A program made the position numbers and the translations under genes. Shown here one piece after another: positions 8,053-16,381 of a DNA stretch of 64,000 nt (within the stretch, counting starts at the first letter, position 1; each line of letters begins with the position of its first letter). The DNA lies in the NCBI GenBank assembly GCA_023665605.1, contig JAMPDP010000001.1:1028402-1092401 (forward strand), read 5' to 3'. The stretch is from Candidatus Amulumruptor caecigallinarius. Its GTDB lineage: Bacteria > Bacteroidota > Bacteroidia > Bacteroidales > Muribaculaceae. The notes under the pieces were generated by a model. It searched no databases. It worked only from the letters and a program-made list of their open reading frames with translations, and was not told where the DNA came from.

Positions 8053-9390
8053 ATGAAAGCAACGGAAGTAATGGACGACCTGCGTCGTCGTTTCCCCAAC
8101 GAACCTGAGTATCTCCAGGCTGTCGAGGAGGTAATCACCTCTATCGAGGATGTCTACAATGAGCATCCCGAGTTTGACGCCTACAATCTCATAGGCCGTC
8201 TGTGCATCCCTGACCGCATATTCTCGTTCCGCGTAAGCTGGATTGACGACAACGGCAAGGTCCAGAACAACATGGGCTACCGCATCCAGCACAACAATGC
8301 CATCGGCCCGTACAAGGGTGGCATCCGCTTCCACTCCTCTGTCAACCAGTCCATCCTGAAGTTCCTGGCCTTCGAGCAGACCTTCAAGAACTCGCTGACC
8401 ACCCTGGCTATGGGTGGCGCCAAGGGCGGCTCCGACTTCTCGCCGCGCGGCAAGAGCGACAAGGAGGTGATGCGCTTCTGCCAGGCGTTCATCGCCGAGC
8501 TGTGGCGCCACATCGGCCCTGACACGGACGTGCCTGCCGGCGACATAGGCGTGGGCGGCCGCGAGGTGGGCTATATGTACGGTATGTACAAGAAGATGGC
8601 CCGCGAGTTCACCGGCACCTTCACCGGCAAGGGCATAGAGTTCGGCGGCTCGCTGATCCGTCCCGAGGCCACGGGCTACGGCAACGTGTACTTCCTGCTC
8701 AATATGCTCGCCACCAAGGGCATCGACATCAAGGACAAGGTGGTGGCCATCTCCGGCTCGGGCAACGTGGCCCAGTACACCGCCGAGAAGCTGCTGCAGC
8801 TGGGTGCCAAGGTGGTGTCGATGAGCGACTCTGACGGCACCATCTACGTGCCCGAAGGCATCTCGCAGGAGCAGCTCACCTACATCTTCAAGCTCAAGAA
8901 CGAGTACCGCGGCCGCATCCGCGAGTTTGCCGAGGAGTATGGCTGCCAGTACTTCGAGGGGGAGCGCCCCTGGAAGAAGGTAAAGTGCGACATCGCCATG
9001 CCCTCCGCCACTCAGAACGAGATAGACGGCGACGATGCCCGCGCCCTGCTGGCCAACGGCTGCATCGCCGTGAGCGAAGGCGCCAACATGCCCTCCACCC
9101 CCGAGGCCATCAAGGAGTTCCTCGCCGCCCGCATCCTCTATGCTCCCGGCAAGGCAGCCAACGCCGGCGGCGTGAGCGTCTCCGGCCTTGAGATGGCTCA
9201 GAACTCGCAGAAGCTCTCATGGAGCGCCGAGGAGGTTGATGCCAAGCTCAAGGGCATCATGGCCGAGATTCACCACCAGTGCGAGCTCTTCGGCAAGGAG
9301 AAGGATGGCTACATCAACTACGTGAAGGGCGCCAACGTGGCGGGCTTCATGAAGGTGGCCCGCGCCATGATGGCTCAGGGCGTCCTCTAA
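8053..9390 (+). CDS. gdhA: NADP-type glutamate dehydrogenase (hexameric class)
   Basis: A 445-residue glutamate dehydrogenase: 2-oxoglutarate + NH4+ + NAD(P)H to glutamate, the main ammonium-assimilation step in Bacteroides-type bacteria. Substrate-binding motifs are clear: KGGIRFH, the catalytic Lys in AMGGAKGGSDF (~125), and PAGDIGVGGREVGYMYG (~163-180). The Rossmann fold carries ISGSGNVAQY (~237). Length is that of the small hexameric class found in E. coli. The coenzyme cannot be decided from the motif alone. The gene is monocistronic: its own promoter upstream, a strong hairpin at 9431-9460 downstream, and a palindromic repeat on either side. Confidence 0.96.
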   Translation: MKATEVMDDLRRRFPNEPEYLQAVEEVITSIEDVYNEHPEFDAYNLIGRLCIPDRIFSFRVSWIDDNGKVQNNMGYRIQHNNAIGPYKGGIRFHSSVNQSILKFLAFEQTFKNSLTTLAMGGAKGGSDFSPRGKSDKEVMRFCQAFIAELWRHIGPDTDVPAGDIGVGGREVGYMYGMYKKMAREFTGTFTGKGIEFGGSLIRPEATGYGNVYFLLNMLATKGIDIKDKVVAISGSGNVAQYTAEKLLQLGAKVVSMSDSDGTIYVPEGISQEQLTYIFKLKNEYRGRIREFAEEYGCQYFEGERPWKKVKCDIAMPSATQNEIDGDDARALLANGCIAVSEGANMPSTPEAIKEFLAARILYAPGKAANAGGVSVSGLEMAQNSQKLSWSAEEVDAKLKGIMAEIHHQCELFGKEKDGYINYVKGANVAGFMKVARAMMAQGVL

Positions 9391-9430
9391 TCCCCCGCCA
9401 TCAACACATCATCTCATACCACTACGCGAG

Positions 9431-9460
9431 AGGGGCTGTGCCGGAACCGGCACAGCCCCT
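9431..9460 (+). terminator. Terminator hairpin after gdhA
   Basis: Perfect 14-bp arms AGGGGCTGTGCCGG (9431-9444) and CCGGCACAGCCCCT (9447-9460) with a two-base loop. The following T content is modest (CCTGCTTGTT). Confidence 0.75.
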
Positions 9461-9497
9461 CCTGCTTGTTCGGGGGTGCAGAACGCGCTGCCGAAGA

Positions 9498-9769
9498 GCG
9501 TCCGCAGGACGCTGATTTACCGTAGCCCCGGAAGCCGCAGCGCAGCGTAGGCATCCGGGGATGAGAGGCATCCAACAAACTGGGCGTCCGCAGGGCGCCG
9601 ATTTACAACACCATTGTTGTACAATGACCGAAGACTTCGATTAAGAGGCAGACGAGATGTAAATCGGCGTCCTCCAGACGCCATTTGCCTTTGTCATCCA
9701 TAACCCCGGATGCCTACGCTATCGCTACGGCTTCCGGGGCTACGAGTAAATCGGCGTCCTTCGGACGCC
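9498..9769. repeat. Large palindromic repeat, copy B
   Basis: Begins with the GCGTCC-GCA-GGACGC hairpin and TGATTTAC, then CCCCGGAAGCC...GGCATCCGGGG (9526-9560), GGCGTCC...GGCGCC with GATTTAC, a ~50-nt centre of its own (ACCATTGTTGTACAATG...), then GTAAATC, a GGCGTCC/AGACGCC hairpin, CCCCGGATGCC...GGCTTCCGGGG (9704-9739) and a final GCGTCC hairpin. It lacks the GTGTATCAAAAG ends of copies A, C and D. With neighbouring sequence it fills the 540-bp gap between gdhA and the HdeD-like gene, which holds no credible gene. A further G+C hairpin (CCCGGCAGC near 9831 with GCTGCCGGG near 9888) may end the HdeD transcript. Confidence 0.8.
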
Positions 9770-9932
9770 ACTTTGCCTATGGGGTTGCGAGTGAATATGG
9801 TTTTGCGACACCCGGGGGGATGCAAAAAGCCCGGCAGCCGGCCCGCGGGAGACAAGCGCTCCCGGTTGACGGGCCCGGGCTGCCGGGTGTTGAGGTTGTG
9901 AATCGGCGTCAGTTGTTGACACCGGGGTGGTG

Positions 9933-10493
9933 TCAGTCGTTGCGGTCGGTGACGGCGGGACGGAGGTCGTAGCTCATCATGGCCAGGGAGAAGCCCCAGT
10001 AGATGAAGGCAAGGGAGGTGATGAAGCTGGTCATCATCATGTCCTGCGTCCAGCCGGCCTCAATGAAGAGGAAGCCGATGAGCATCAGCAGGATGCCGTT
10101 CACCAGGTAGAGCCACCAGTAGCGGCGCGCGCGGTTGGAGACCGAGCTGCAGACGGCGCTGATGCCCCAGAAGATGAATATCAGGGCCATGAAGTAGGGG
10201 AAGATAATCTCCGAGAGGACGATGCTTCGCACCATCATAAAGCCGATGAACATATCAATCATGCCGCCGGCAATCCACCATCCCCACTGGCGGGGGTGAT
10301 TGTTGGAGGCAGCGACCACGAGCTGGACGACACCTGCGAGGATGAGGAGCCAGCCGAAAATCTGTGAAGCGATGGCGTAGCCGCTGACGGGCCAGAACCA
10401 GTAAGCGAAGCCGCAAATCACCATCAGGATGCCCACGAGGAGCACCACCCACCAAGCGCGGGTAGTCTGTAACTTGAGATTGAGCGCTTTCAT
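9933..10493 (-). CDS. HdeD/DUF308 family membrane protein
   Basis: A 186-residue inner-membrane protein with about six hydrophobic segments arranged as three helical pairs, the DUF308 pattern of HdeD-like proteins: MICGFAYWFWPVSGY, ILAGVVQLVVA, GWWIAGGMIDMFIGFMMVRS and GILLMLIGFLFIEAGW. HdeD is linked to acid resistance in E. coli, but the biochemical role is unknown and the link here is only by family. It is encoded alone on the minus strand, convergent with gdhA and divergent from rpsA. Confidence 0.8.
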   Translation of the reverse strand: MKALNLKLQTTRAWWVVLLVGILMVICGFAYWFWPVSGYAIASQIFGWLLILAGVVQLVVAASNNHPRQWGWWIAGGMIDMFIGFMMVRSIVLSEIIFPYFMALIFIFWGISAVCSSVSNRARRYWWLYLVNGILLMLIGFLFIEAGWTQDMMMTSFITSLAFIYWGFSLAMMSYDLRPAVTDRND

Positions 10494-10603
10494 AAATTGA
10501 TGTATTTTATTAGTTGAACCAACAATGTTTATGAAGTTTTAAAATAAAACACCCCTGAGTGGCTATTTGTTTCACCGATACCGTCAGAGTTGCTGTGGGG
10601 AGG

Positions 10604-10634
10604 TTGCGTAATTGGCGGGAAATGTGTATCTTTG
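10604..10634 (+). promoter_or_regulatory. rpsA promoter
   Basis: TTG at 10604-10606, 20 nt spacer, TATCTTTG at 10627-10634. The 5' leader to ATG 10709 is about 70 nt and begins with a G+C-rich stretch containing GGCGGCTCC...GGGGCCGCC, which could fold. Confidence 0.7.
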
Positions 10635-10708
10635 CGGCGGTAACGGGCGGCTCCTGTGCGAGGGGCCGCCGCGGCCGCTACAATTAACCCCATTTATTAA
10701 CCATTTTA

Positions 10709-12505
10709 ATGACTGAAGAAGTAAAAACCTCTCCAATCGAAGATTTCGACTGGGATGCCTTCGAGAAGGGCGAGACCCAGGGAGAAAAAAGCCGTGAAGA
10801 GCTCACCCGCGTCTATGACAGCTCACTGAACACCGTCAAGGACAAGGATGTGATCGAAGGTACCATCATCGCCCTTGACAAGAGCGGCGTCGTGGTAAAC
10901 GTCGGCTACAAGAGCGACGGCATCATCCCCATCAATGAATTCCGCTACAACCCCGACCTGAAGGTTGGCGACACCGTGGAGGTATTCATCGAGAATCAGG
11001 AGGACAAGAAGGGTCAGCTGGTGCTCTCACACCGCAAGGCCCGCGCCGCCCGCGCATGGGAGCGCATCAATGAGGCTCTGGAGAAAGATGAGATCATCAA
11101 GGGCTTCATCAAGTGTCGCACCAAGGGTGGCATGATCGTTGACGTGCTCGGCATCGAGGCATTCCTGCCCGGCAGCCAGATTGACGTCAAGCCGATCCGT
11201 GACTATGACATGTTCGTGGGCAAGACCATGGAGTTCAAGGTAGTCAAGATCAACTCTGAGTACCGCAACGTCGTGGTAAGCCACAAGGCCCTCATCGAGG
11301 CAGAGCTCGAGGCACAGAAGCGCGAGATCATCTCGAAGCTGGAGAAGGGCCAGGTGCTCGAGGGCACCGTCAAGAACATCACCACCTACGGCGTGTTCAT
11401 CGACCTGGGCGGTGTGGACGGCCTCGTGCACATCACCGACCTCTCCTGGGGCCGCGTAAGCCACCCCGAGGAGGTTGTGCAGCTTGACCAGAAGCTCAAC
11501 GTCGTCATCCTCGACTTCGACGACGAAAAGAAGCGCATCGCGCTGGGTCTGAAGCAGCTGCAGCCCCATCCCTGGAACGCTCTCGACCCCAACCTCAAGG
11601 TTGGCGACAAGGTCAAGGGCCGCGTAGTGGTGATGGCCGACTACGGCGCTTTCGTGGAGATTGCTCCCGGCGTGGAGGGTCTGATCCATGTCAGCGAGAT
11701 GTCATGGAGCCAGCACCTGCGCTCCGCTCAGGACTTCCTGCACGTGGGCGACGAGGTAGAGGCCGTGGTCCTCACCCTCGACCGCGAGGACCGCAAGATG
11801 AGCCTCGGCCTCAAGCAGCTCAAGAAGGATCCCTGGGAGGATATCGAAATCCGCTACCCGGTGGGCAGCAAGCACAGCGCACGCGTGCGTAACTTCACCA
11901 ACTTCGGCGTGTTCGTCGAGATCGAGGAGGGCGTAGACGGCCTCATCCACATCTCCGACCTGAGCTGGACCAAGAAGGTGAAGCACCCGAGCGAGTTCAC
12001 CCAGATCGGCGCCTACATCGACGTGCAGGTGCTTGAGATCGACAAGGAGAACCGTCGCCTCTCCCTGGGCCACAAGCAGCTCGAGGAGAACCCCTGGGAC
12101 GTATTCGAGACCGTGTTCACCGTGGGCTCCATCCACGAGGGCACCATCGTAGAGATGGTAGAGAAGGGCGCCGTGATCGCTCTCCCCTACGGTGTAGAGG
12201 GCTTCGCCACTCCCAAGCACCTGCAGAAGGAGGATGGCACCCAGGCCAAGCTCGATGAGAAGCTCAACTTCAAGGTAATCGAGTTCAACAAGGACAGCAA
12301 GCGCATCATCCTGAGCCACAGCCGCATATTCGAGGACGAGCAGCGTGCAGAGCGCGGTGAGACCCGCCGCCAGAAGCGTCAGGGCGCACCCCGCCAGAAG
12401 CGCGAGGAGGAGACTCCGATGCTCAACGCACCGCTGGAGAAGACCACTCTTGGCGACCTCGAGGCTCTCGCAGCCCTCAAGGAGAAGCTTGAGAGCGGCA
12501 AGTAA
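10709..12505 (+). CDS. rpsA: 30S ribosomal protein bS1
   Basis: A 598-residue ribosomal protein S1, which binds mRNA and brings it to the 30S subunit. Six S1 RNA-binding repeats can be followed by their recurring pattern (GxVxxITxYGVFIDLGGVDGLVHIxDLSW): about residues 45-115, 130-200, 215-285, 300-372, 387-460 and 472-545. The first two and the last are more divergent, as in other S1 proteins. The last ~50 residues are a basic and acidic tail (RGETRRQKRQ, then LGDLEALAALKEKLES). It has its own promoter and terminator. S1 matters in this phylum because Shine-Dalgarno sequences are weak there. Confidence 0.96.
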   Translation: MTEEVKTSPIEDFDWDAFEKGETQGEKSREELTRVYDSSLNTVKDKDVIEGTIIALDKSGVVVNVGYKSDGIIPINEFRYNPDLKVGDTVEVFIENQEDKKGQLVLSHRKARAARAWERINEALEKDEIIKGFIKCRTKGGMIVDVLGIEAFLPGSQIDVKPIRDYDMFVGKTMEFKVVKINSEYRNVVVSHKALIEAELEAQKREIISKLEKGQVLEGTVKNITTYGVFIDLGGVDGLVHITDLSWGRVSHPEEVVQLDQKLNVVILDFDDEKKRIALGLKQLQPHPWNALDPNLKVGDKVKGRVVVMADYGAFVEIAPGVEGLIHVSEMSWSQHLRSAQDFLHVGDEVEAVVLTLDREDRKMSLGLKQLKKDPWEDIEIRYPVGSKHSARVRNFTNFGVFVEIEEGVDGLIHISDLSWTKKVKHPSEFTQIGAYIDVQVLEIDKENRRLSLGHKQLEENPWDVFETVFTVGSIHEGTIVEMVEKGAVIALPYGVEGFATPKHLQKEDGTQAKLDEKLNFKVIEFNKDSKRIILSHSRIFEDEQRAERGETRRQKRQGAPRQKREEETPMLNAPLEKTTLGDLEALAALKEKLESGK

Positions 12506-12531
12506 TCAGCCGTCCGCAGCACAATAACCCC

Positions 12532-12570
12532 GCCGGGCACCGGTAGACCACAGCGTCACCGGTGCCCGGC
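12532..12570 (+). terminator. Terminator hairpin after rpsA
   Basis: Perfect 13-bp arms GCCGGGCACCGGT (12532-12544) and ACCGGTGCCCGGC (12558-12570) with a 13-nt loop; no strong T run follows. Confidence 0.75.
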
Positions 12571-12715
12571 TCGCGTATTGTCCGAGGTGGCTGCGTCTGG
12601 CAGGGAAGCCTGCCACAACCAACGGGGCAGCTATGGTGTTGTATGAGAAAAGATGGGGCCGCAAAACCCTCCGAAGAATTACATCATACTCAACACATCA
12701 TATTTGCTTACCGCT

Positions 12716-12859
12716 ATGGAAGATCACAAGAAGAAACGCGTCAACACCTGGCTCCTGATAGGTGTGCTCGTGCTCATCGCCCTGCTGCTGCTGTGGATGA
12801 CCGTCGCCAGCTTCATGGGCGACACCGATGTGGCCGCCTTCATCCCGCCCGTACGCTGA
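12716..12859 (+). CDS. Small single-pass membrane protein (47 aa)
   Basis: The ATG at 12716 opens a 47-residue frame: a basic start MEDHKKKRVNTW, one strong hydrophobic helix (LLIGVLVLIALLLLWMTVA, residues ~13-31) and a short tail. Composition and topology are those of a real tiny membrane protein rather than noise: a positively charged N-terminus before a Leu-rich helix, and a third-position G/C bias. Family and function are unknown. It sits alone between the rpsA terminator and a hairpin at 12880-12901. Confidence 0.6.
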   Translation: MEDHKKKRVNTWLLIGVLVLIALLLLWMTVASFMGDTDVAAFIPPVR

Positions 12860-12879
12860 CGCAACCGACTGCCGCAGAG

Positions 12880-12901
12880 CCGCTACCGCAGAGAGTAGCG
12901 G
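12880..12901 (+). terminator. Possible terminator after the 47-aa membrane protein
   Basis: CCGCTAC (12880-12886) pairs with GTAGCGG (12895-12901) around an 8-nt loop. The stem is short and has no T run. Confidence 0.35.
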
Positions 12902-13030
12902 GTGCGCGCCAGTGCCGGTAGACCAAAAATATACCGCTCCGGGGCGAGCCCCCGGGGCTGTCAGTGTATGCGGGGCAAATCCGGTGGCAAATCTGTGGGT
13001 GCGCGGGGGTAATGTTACAGAAATTTTGAT

Positions 13031-13038
13031 TATCTTTG
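13031..13038 (+). promoter_or_regulatory. -7 box upstream of the secreted unknown protein
   Basis: TATCTTTG, followed about 75 nt later by the ATG at 13114. No convincing -33 element. Confidence 0.5.
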
Positions 13039-13113
13039 CAGTTGCTATAATTATGACCCGTGAGCCGTTACCCGCCGGGCGGGGCTGCTCAAGGCAATTA
13101 TTTCTGTTTCGTT

Positions 13114-13692
13114 ATGACCAAGACTCTCACAGGCATCGTTGTCGCTGTTGTCTCAGCACTGGCAGGCACAGCTGCCACCCCCACCACGCTCTCCGGCACA
13201 TGGCTCTCAGACCCGGTTGAACTGCAGGCACGTCCCGCGCAGGCCAAGACGGTAGTAACCATCGACTTCGGTGCCGACGAGGCCAGCTCCGGCGTCTGCG
13301 ACTTCACGGCAGTCTACGCCCTGCGCGGCTGTCAGATGGGGAGCAAGACCATGAAGGTCAACGTACCCGTCAAGGTGAGCGGCAAAGCATCGTGGGAACT
13401 CATCGGCTCCGACCTGATGCTCACCTTCGACCCCGCCACGCTCAGTGCCAAGGCCGACATTGACCACCTGGTGCTCGACGTGCCCGAGGTGATGAAGGCC
13501 GCCATGGAGGCACGCATCAATGAGTTTGCCGCCGGCATCACCGGCTCCCTTGAGGATGCTCTGCGCGAGGAGATTGCCTCAAACAGTTTCCCGATGCAGA
13601 ACCTTGATATGCCTGACGACAAGCCGGGGACGATGACCGCGAACTCCGCCGACACCACCGGCGCTCTGGCCCTGACATTCACCCGCCAGTAA
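13114..13692 (+). CDS. Secreted protein of unknown function
   Basis: A 192-residue protein with a Sec signal peptide (MTKTLTGIVVAVVSALAGTA, cleavage probably near AGTAA). The mature part starts TLSGTWLSDP, a lipocalin- or avidin-like opening (xxGTW), and contains mostly beta-type segments (TVVTIDFG, CDFTAVYALRG, SWELIGSDLMLTFDPA), then a helical stretch of about 40 residues (VMKAAMEARINEFAAG) and a strand-like C-terminus ending in ALTFTRQ. I do not recognise a named family. The ATG at 13114 is chosen over the GTG at 13060 because it begins the signal peptide. Confidence 0.65.
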   Translation: MTKTLTGIVVAVVSALAGTAATPTTLSGTWLSDPVELQARPAQAKTVVTIDFGADEASSGVCDFTAVYALRGCQMGSKTMKVNVPVKVSGKASWELIGSDLMLTFDPATLSAKADIDHLVLDVPEVMKAAMEARINEFAAGITGSLEDALREEIASNSFPMQNLDMPDDKPGTMTANSADTTGALALTFTRQ

Positions 13693-13777
13693 CACAGCGT
13701 CCCCCGCGTCACAACAGCACATCAGCACACATCCCGCCAATCCAACCGTTATCAGCCACATCAGCCGTCACCGGACA

Positions 13778-14575
13778 ATGACACCCGCCGCCGTCACCCT
13801 GCGCCATGCCGCCGTGAGCCGCTACATCGCCCCTCTGCGTGAGGGGGGATCACTGCCCGCCCTGGCCGAGGCTGATGACGGCTTCAAGTATGTGGTGAAA
13901 CTCGGCGGTGCCGGCCACGGCACCAAGGCTCTGATAGCCGAGATGGTGGGCGGGGAGATAGCGCGTCAAGCCGGGCTGAAAGTGCCTGAGCTGGTGCTCC
14001 TTGACCTCGATGCAGACTTCGGACGCACCGAACCTGACGAGGAGGTGCAGGAGCTGCTCCGCAAGAGCGAGGGGCTAAACCTCGGGCTCCACTTCCTCTC
14101 CGGGGCGGTGACATGGGATGTGGCCGTGGACCGCACCGACACGGTGACGGCCTCGCGCATAGTGTGGCTCGACTCATTCCTTACCAACGTGGACCGCACG
14201 GCGCGCAACACCAATATGCTGCTTCGCGGCGACGAGCTGTGGCTCATAGATCATGGCGCGTCGCTCTACTTCCACCACTCGTGGCAGGGGTGGGAGAAGA
14301 CAGCCCTCAGCGCCTTCACCTATATTAAAGACCATGCACTGCTCCCCCGCGCCACACGCCTGAGGGAGGCAGATGACTATATGCGGCGCACCATCACTCC
14401 GGAGTTCCTTGCCGGGGTGGTCGATGCCCTCCCTCAGCTATGGCTTGAACAGGCCGCTCCGGAGATAGCCCCGGAGGAGCAGAGGCGCGTGTACCGCGAG
14501 TTTCTCACCCGACGCCTTGAAGCGTCATCAATCTTCACCGACCATGCCATCGCAGCCCGGAAAGCACTTGTATGA
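13778..14575 (+). CDS. HipA-like (HipA_2) kinase family protein
   Basis: A 265-residue protein with the catalytic core of the HipA kinase fold. Visible are the N-terminal lobe (YVVKLGGAGHGTKALIAE), the catalytic loop NVDRTARNTNM (~137-147, Asp and Asn in the HipA arrangement) and the metal-binding LIDHGASLYF (~156-165). It lacks a HipB antitoxin neighbour; instead the stop lies 32 nt inside a DUF3037 gene, the partner with which HipA_2 proteins are usually found. All catalytic residues appear intact, so it is probably an active protein or small-molecule kinase. The substrate, and whether it acts as a toxin, are unknown. Confidence 0.75.
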   Translation: MTPAAVTLRHAAVSRYIAPLREGGSLPALAEADDGFKYVVKLGGAGHGTKALIAEMVGGEIARQAGLKVPELVLLDLDADFGRTEPDEEVQELLRKSEGLNLGLHFLSGAVTWDVAVDRTDTVTASRIVWLDSFLTNVDRTARNTNMLLRGDELWLIDHGASLYFHHSWQGWEKTALSAFTYIKDHALLPRATRLREADDYMRRTITPEFLAGVVDALPQLWLEQAAPEIAPEEQRRVYREFLTRRLEASSIFTDHAIAARKALV

Positions 14576-14969
14576 GTATGCCGTGGTGCGCTACGTGCCA
14601 CAAGTGGAGAGGGAGGAGTTCGTCAACGTCGGGCTCCTGATGATGTGCAAGCGAACCGGTTGGTTACGGGTGGGTATCCACTGCGACCCAACGCGCATCT
14701 GTGCGCTCGCACCGGGCACCGACGTGGCAGCGTTACGGGGACACCTTGAGTCGTTCGAGCGACACGCCGCCGGAGGCCACGGCCCCATAGCGAGCCTCGA
14801 ACCGCATGAGCGCTTCCGCTGGCTCACAGCCGTCAGGAGCGCGTGTATCCAGACATCCCGGCCACATCCGGGTATCACCAACGACCTTGATGCCACCTTC
14901 AGCCGCCTGTGGGGCGAGCTGGTGGCCAATCCATCCATGAACATCAAAGCATCACCATGCGAGCAGTAG
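14544..14969 (+). CDS. DUF3037 family protein
   Basis: A 141-residue DUF3037 protein. The family opening YEYAVVRYVPQVEREEFVNVGLLM is clear at residues ~9-32, followed by CKRTGWLRVGI. The ATG at 14544 is chosen over an in-frame TTG at 14517; either way the start lies inside the kinase gene (32 nt overlap), and its end overlaps the next gene by 13 nt. Such overlaps indicate translational coupling. DUF3037 has no established biochemical role; its tight genomic link with HipA_2 kinases suggests it is their partner or regulator. Confidence 0.75.
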   Translation: MPSQPGKHLYEYAVVRYVPQVEREEFVNVGLLMMCKRTGWLRVGIHCDPTRICALAPGTDVAALRGHLESFERHAAGGHGPIASLEPHERFRWLTAVRSACIQTSRPHPGITNDLDATFSRLWGELVANPSMNIKASPCEQ

Positions 14970-15607
14970 TGACCCTCTTCGGCAGCGACTTCACCGATGC
15001 TTGCCGGCAGCTTGCCGACGAGGTAAAGTCGCGTCACGCCCTGCCCGATATGATGGTGGGTATACGCTCCGGCGGCGCGTGCGTGGCCGAGGCGATGGCC
15101 CCCCATATGCCCGGAGTAGCCCTGGCAGAAGTCACCCTACGCCGCCCCTCAACGGCCCGCAAGGCCCCGCTGTCATGGCTGCTGCGCTCCATGCCGCGGT
15201 GGCTGGCCAACGCCCTGCGCCGCGTGGAGGCATCCATGAGGATGAAAAATGCGCGCCGCAAGGCCCTGCGCCAGGGCATCACCCTCCCCCACGTCACTCT
15301 CCCGGACACACTGACAGCCTCCTCGCCGCGCAGCGTCCTCATCGTGGACGACTCTACCGACACCGGCATCACCCTGGCTGCCGTAGCCGCCGCCGTGTGC
15401 GAGGCCCTGCCCGAGGCCACCGTCACGGCCGCCGTGATAGCGCGCACCGAGTCGGAACAGGTGGTGGACCTCCCCGAGGGCGTGGAGCTCCACACACCCC
15501 TCTACTCCGACGGGTCGCTGGTGCGGTTTCCCTGGTCACTTGACTCACCCCGCCGCGCCCACGAACTGCTGACCAACCTCGATACACCCTCACAATCAGC
15601 ACGTTAA
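14957..15607 (+). CDS. Phosphoribosyltransferase-domain protein
   Basis: A 216-residue protein with a type I phosphoribosyltransferase fold: the PRPP-binding loop VLIVDDSTDTGIT at ~126-138 and an earlier MMVGIRSGGACVAEAMA (~32-48). A basic insertion (RRVEASMRMKNARRKALRQG) separates the two halves. It could salvage a purine or pyrimidine base or act as a PRPP-sensing regulator; the specificity hood is not recognisable. The ATG at 14957 overlaps the DUF3037 stop by 13 nt, and the polyprenol glycosyltransferase follows after 3 nt, so four genes look co-transcribed. Confidence 0.75.
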   Translation: MRAVVTLFGSDFTDACRQLADEVKSRHALPDMMVGIRSGGACVAEAMAPHMPGVALAEVTLRRPSTARKAPLSWLLRSMPRWLANALRRVEASMRMKNARRKALRQGITLPHVTLPDTLTASSPRSVLIVDDSTDTGITLAAVAAAVCEALPEATVTAAVIARTESEQVVDLPEGVELHTPLYSDGSLVRFPWSLDSPRRAHELLTNLDTPSQSAR

Positions 15608-15610
15608 CAC

Positions 15611-16369
15611 ATGGATAAGTCCGTTAATGACAGTCTGGTTATAATCCCTACCTATAATGAGTGTGAGAACGCCGCCGCCATCATCGAGGCGGTGCTTGCG
15701 CTTCCGCACCCGATGGATGTGCTCATTGTGGATGACGGCTCGCCGGACGGCACCGCCGACATAGTGCGCGCCAAGATGCAGGAGCATCCCGGGCGCGTGC
15801 ACCTGCTCGAACGCTCGGGCAAGCTCGGCCTCGGCACGGCCTATATAGCCGGCTTCAAGTGGGCCCTGGAGCGCGACAACTATCTCTATATCTTCGAGAT
15901 GGATGCCGACTTCTCGCACAACCCCAAGGACCTTACAGCCCTGCGTGACGCCTGCGCCACCGGTGGCGCAGACATGGCCGTGGGCTCACGTTACCTCACC
16001 GGTGTGAACGTGGTGAACTGGCCCATGGGTCGCGTGCTGATGAGCTACTATGCCAGCAAGTACGTGAAAATCGTCACCGGCATGCCTGTCAACGACACCA
16101 CGGCCGGCTTCGTGTGCTACACCCGCCGGGTGCTTCAGGCCCTGCCGCTTGACGAAATACGCTTCAAGGGCTATGCCTTCCAGATAGAGATGAAGTTCAC
16201 GGTGTACAACTACGGTTTCACCATCCGCGAGGTGCCGATAGTGTTCGTCAACCGCGTGCTCGGCAACAGCAAGATGAACTCGGGCATCTTCGGCGAGGCT
16301 ATGTTCGGCGTGCTGCGTCTCAAGTGGGACTCGCTGGTGAAGAAATACCCCGACTACTCCCGCAAGTAA
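15611..16369 (+). CDS. Polyprenol-phosphate mannosyltransferase-like GT2
   Basis: A 252-residue GT-A glycosyltransferase of family 2, Dpm1/polyprenol monophosphomannose synthase type. Visible motifs: VIIPTYNECENAAAII (~10-25), VDDGSPDGTADI (~40-51), the metal-binding DAD in FEMDADFSHNP (~95-105) and the family's VGSRYLTG and KMNSGIFGEA. No C-terminal membrane domain is present, as in the soluble Dpm1 class. Expected product is a polyprenyl-phosphate sugar that donates mannose or a related sugar to envelope glycans or glycoproteins. It lies 3 nt after the PRTase gene and 12 nt before pyrC. Confidence 0.88.
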   Translation: MDKSVNDSLVIIPTYNECENAAAIIEAVLALPHPMDVLIVDDGSPDGTADIVRAKMQEHPGRVHLLERSGKLGLGTAYIAGFKWALERDNYLYIFEMDADFSHNPKDLTALRDACATGGADMAVGSRYLTGVNVVNWPMGRVLMSYYASKYVKIVTGMPVNDTTAGFVCYTRRVLQALPLDEIRFKGYAFQIEMKFTVYNYGFTIREVPIVFVNRVLGNSKMNSGIFGEAMFGVLRLKWDSLVKKYPDYSRK

Positions 16370-16381
16370 GAATCCTGGCCT

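Noticed and set aside
12860-13030. Small structured RNA (SRP or 6S-like) between the microprotein and the secreted unknown
   Set aside because: There are G+C-rich inverted words but no GGAA/GCAA SRP motif or long bulged duplex that I can support.
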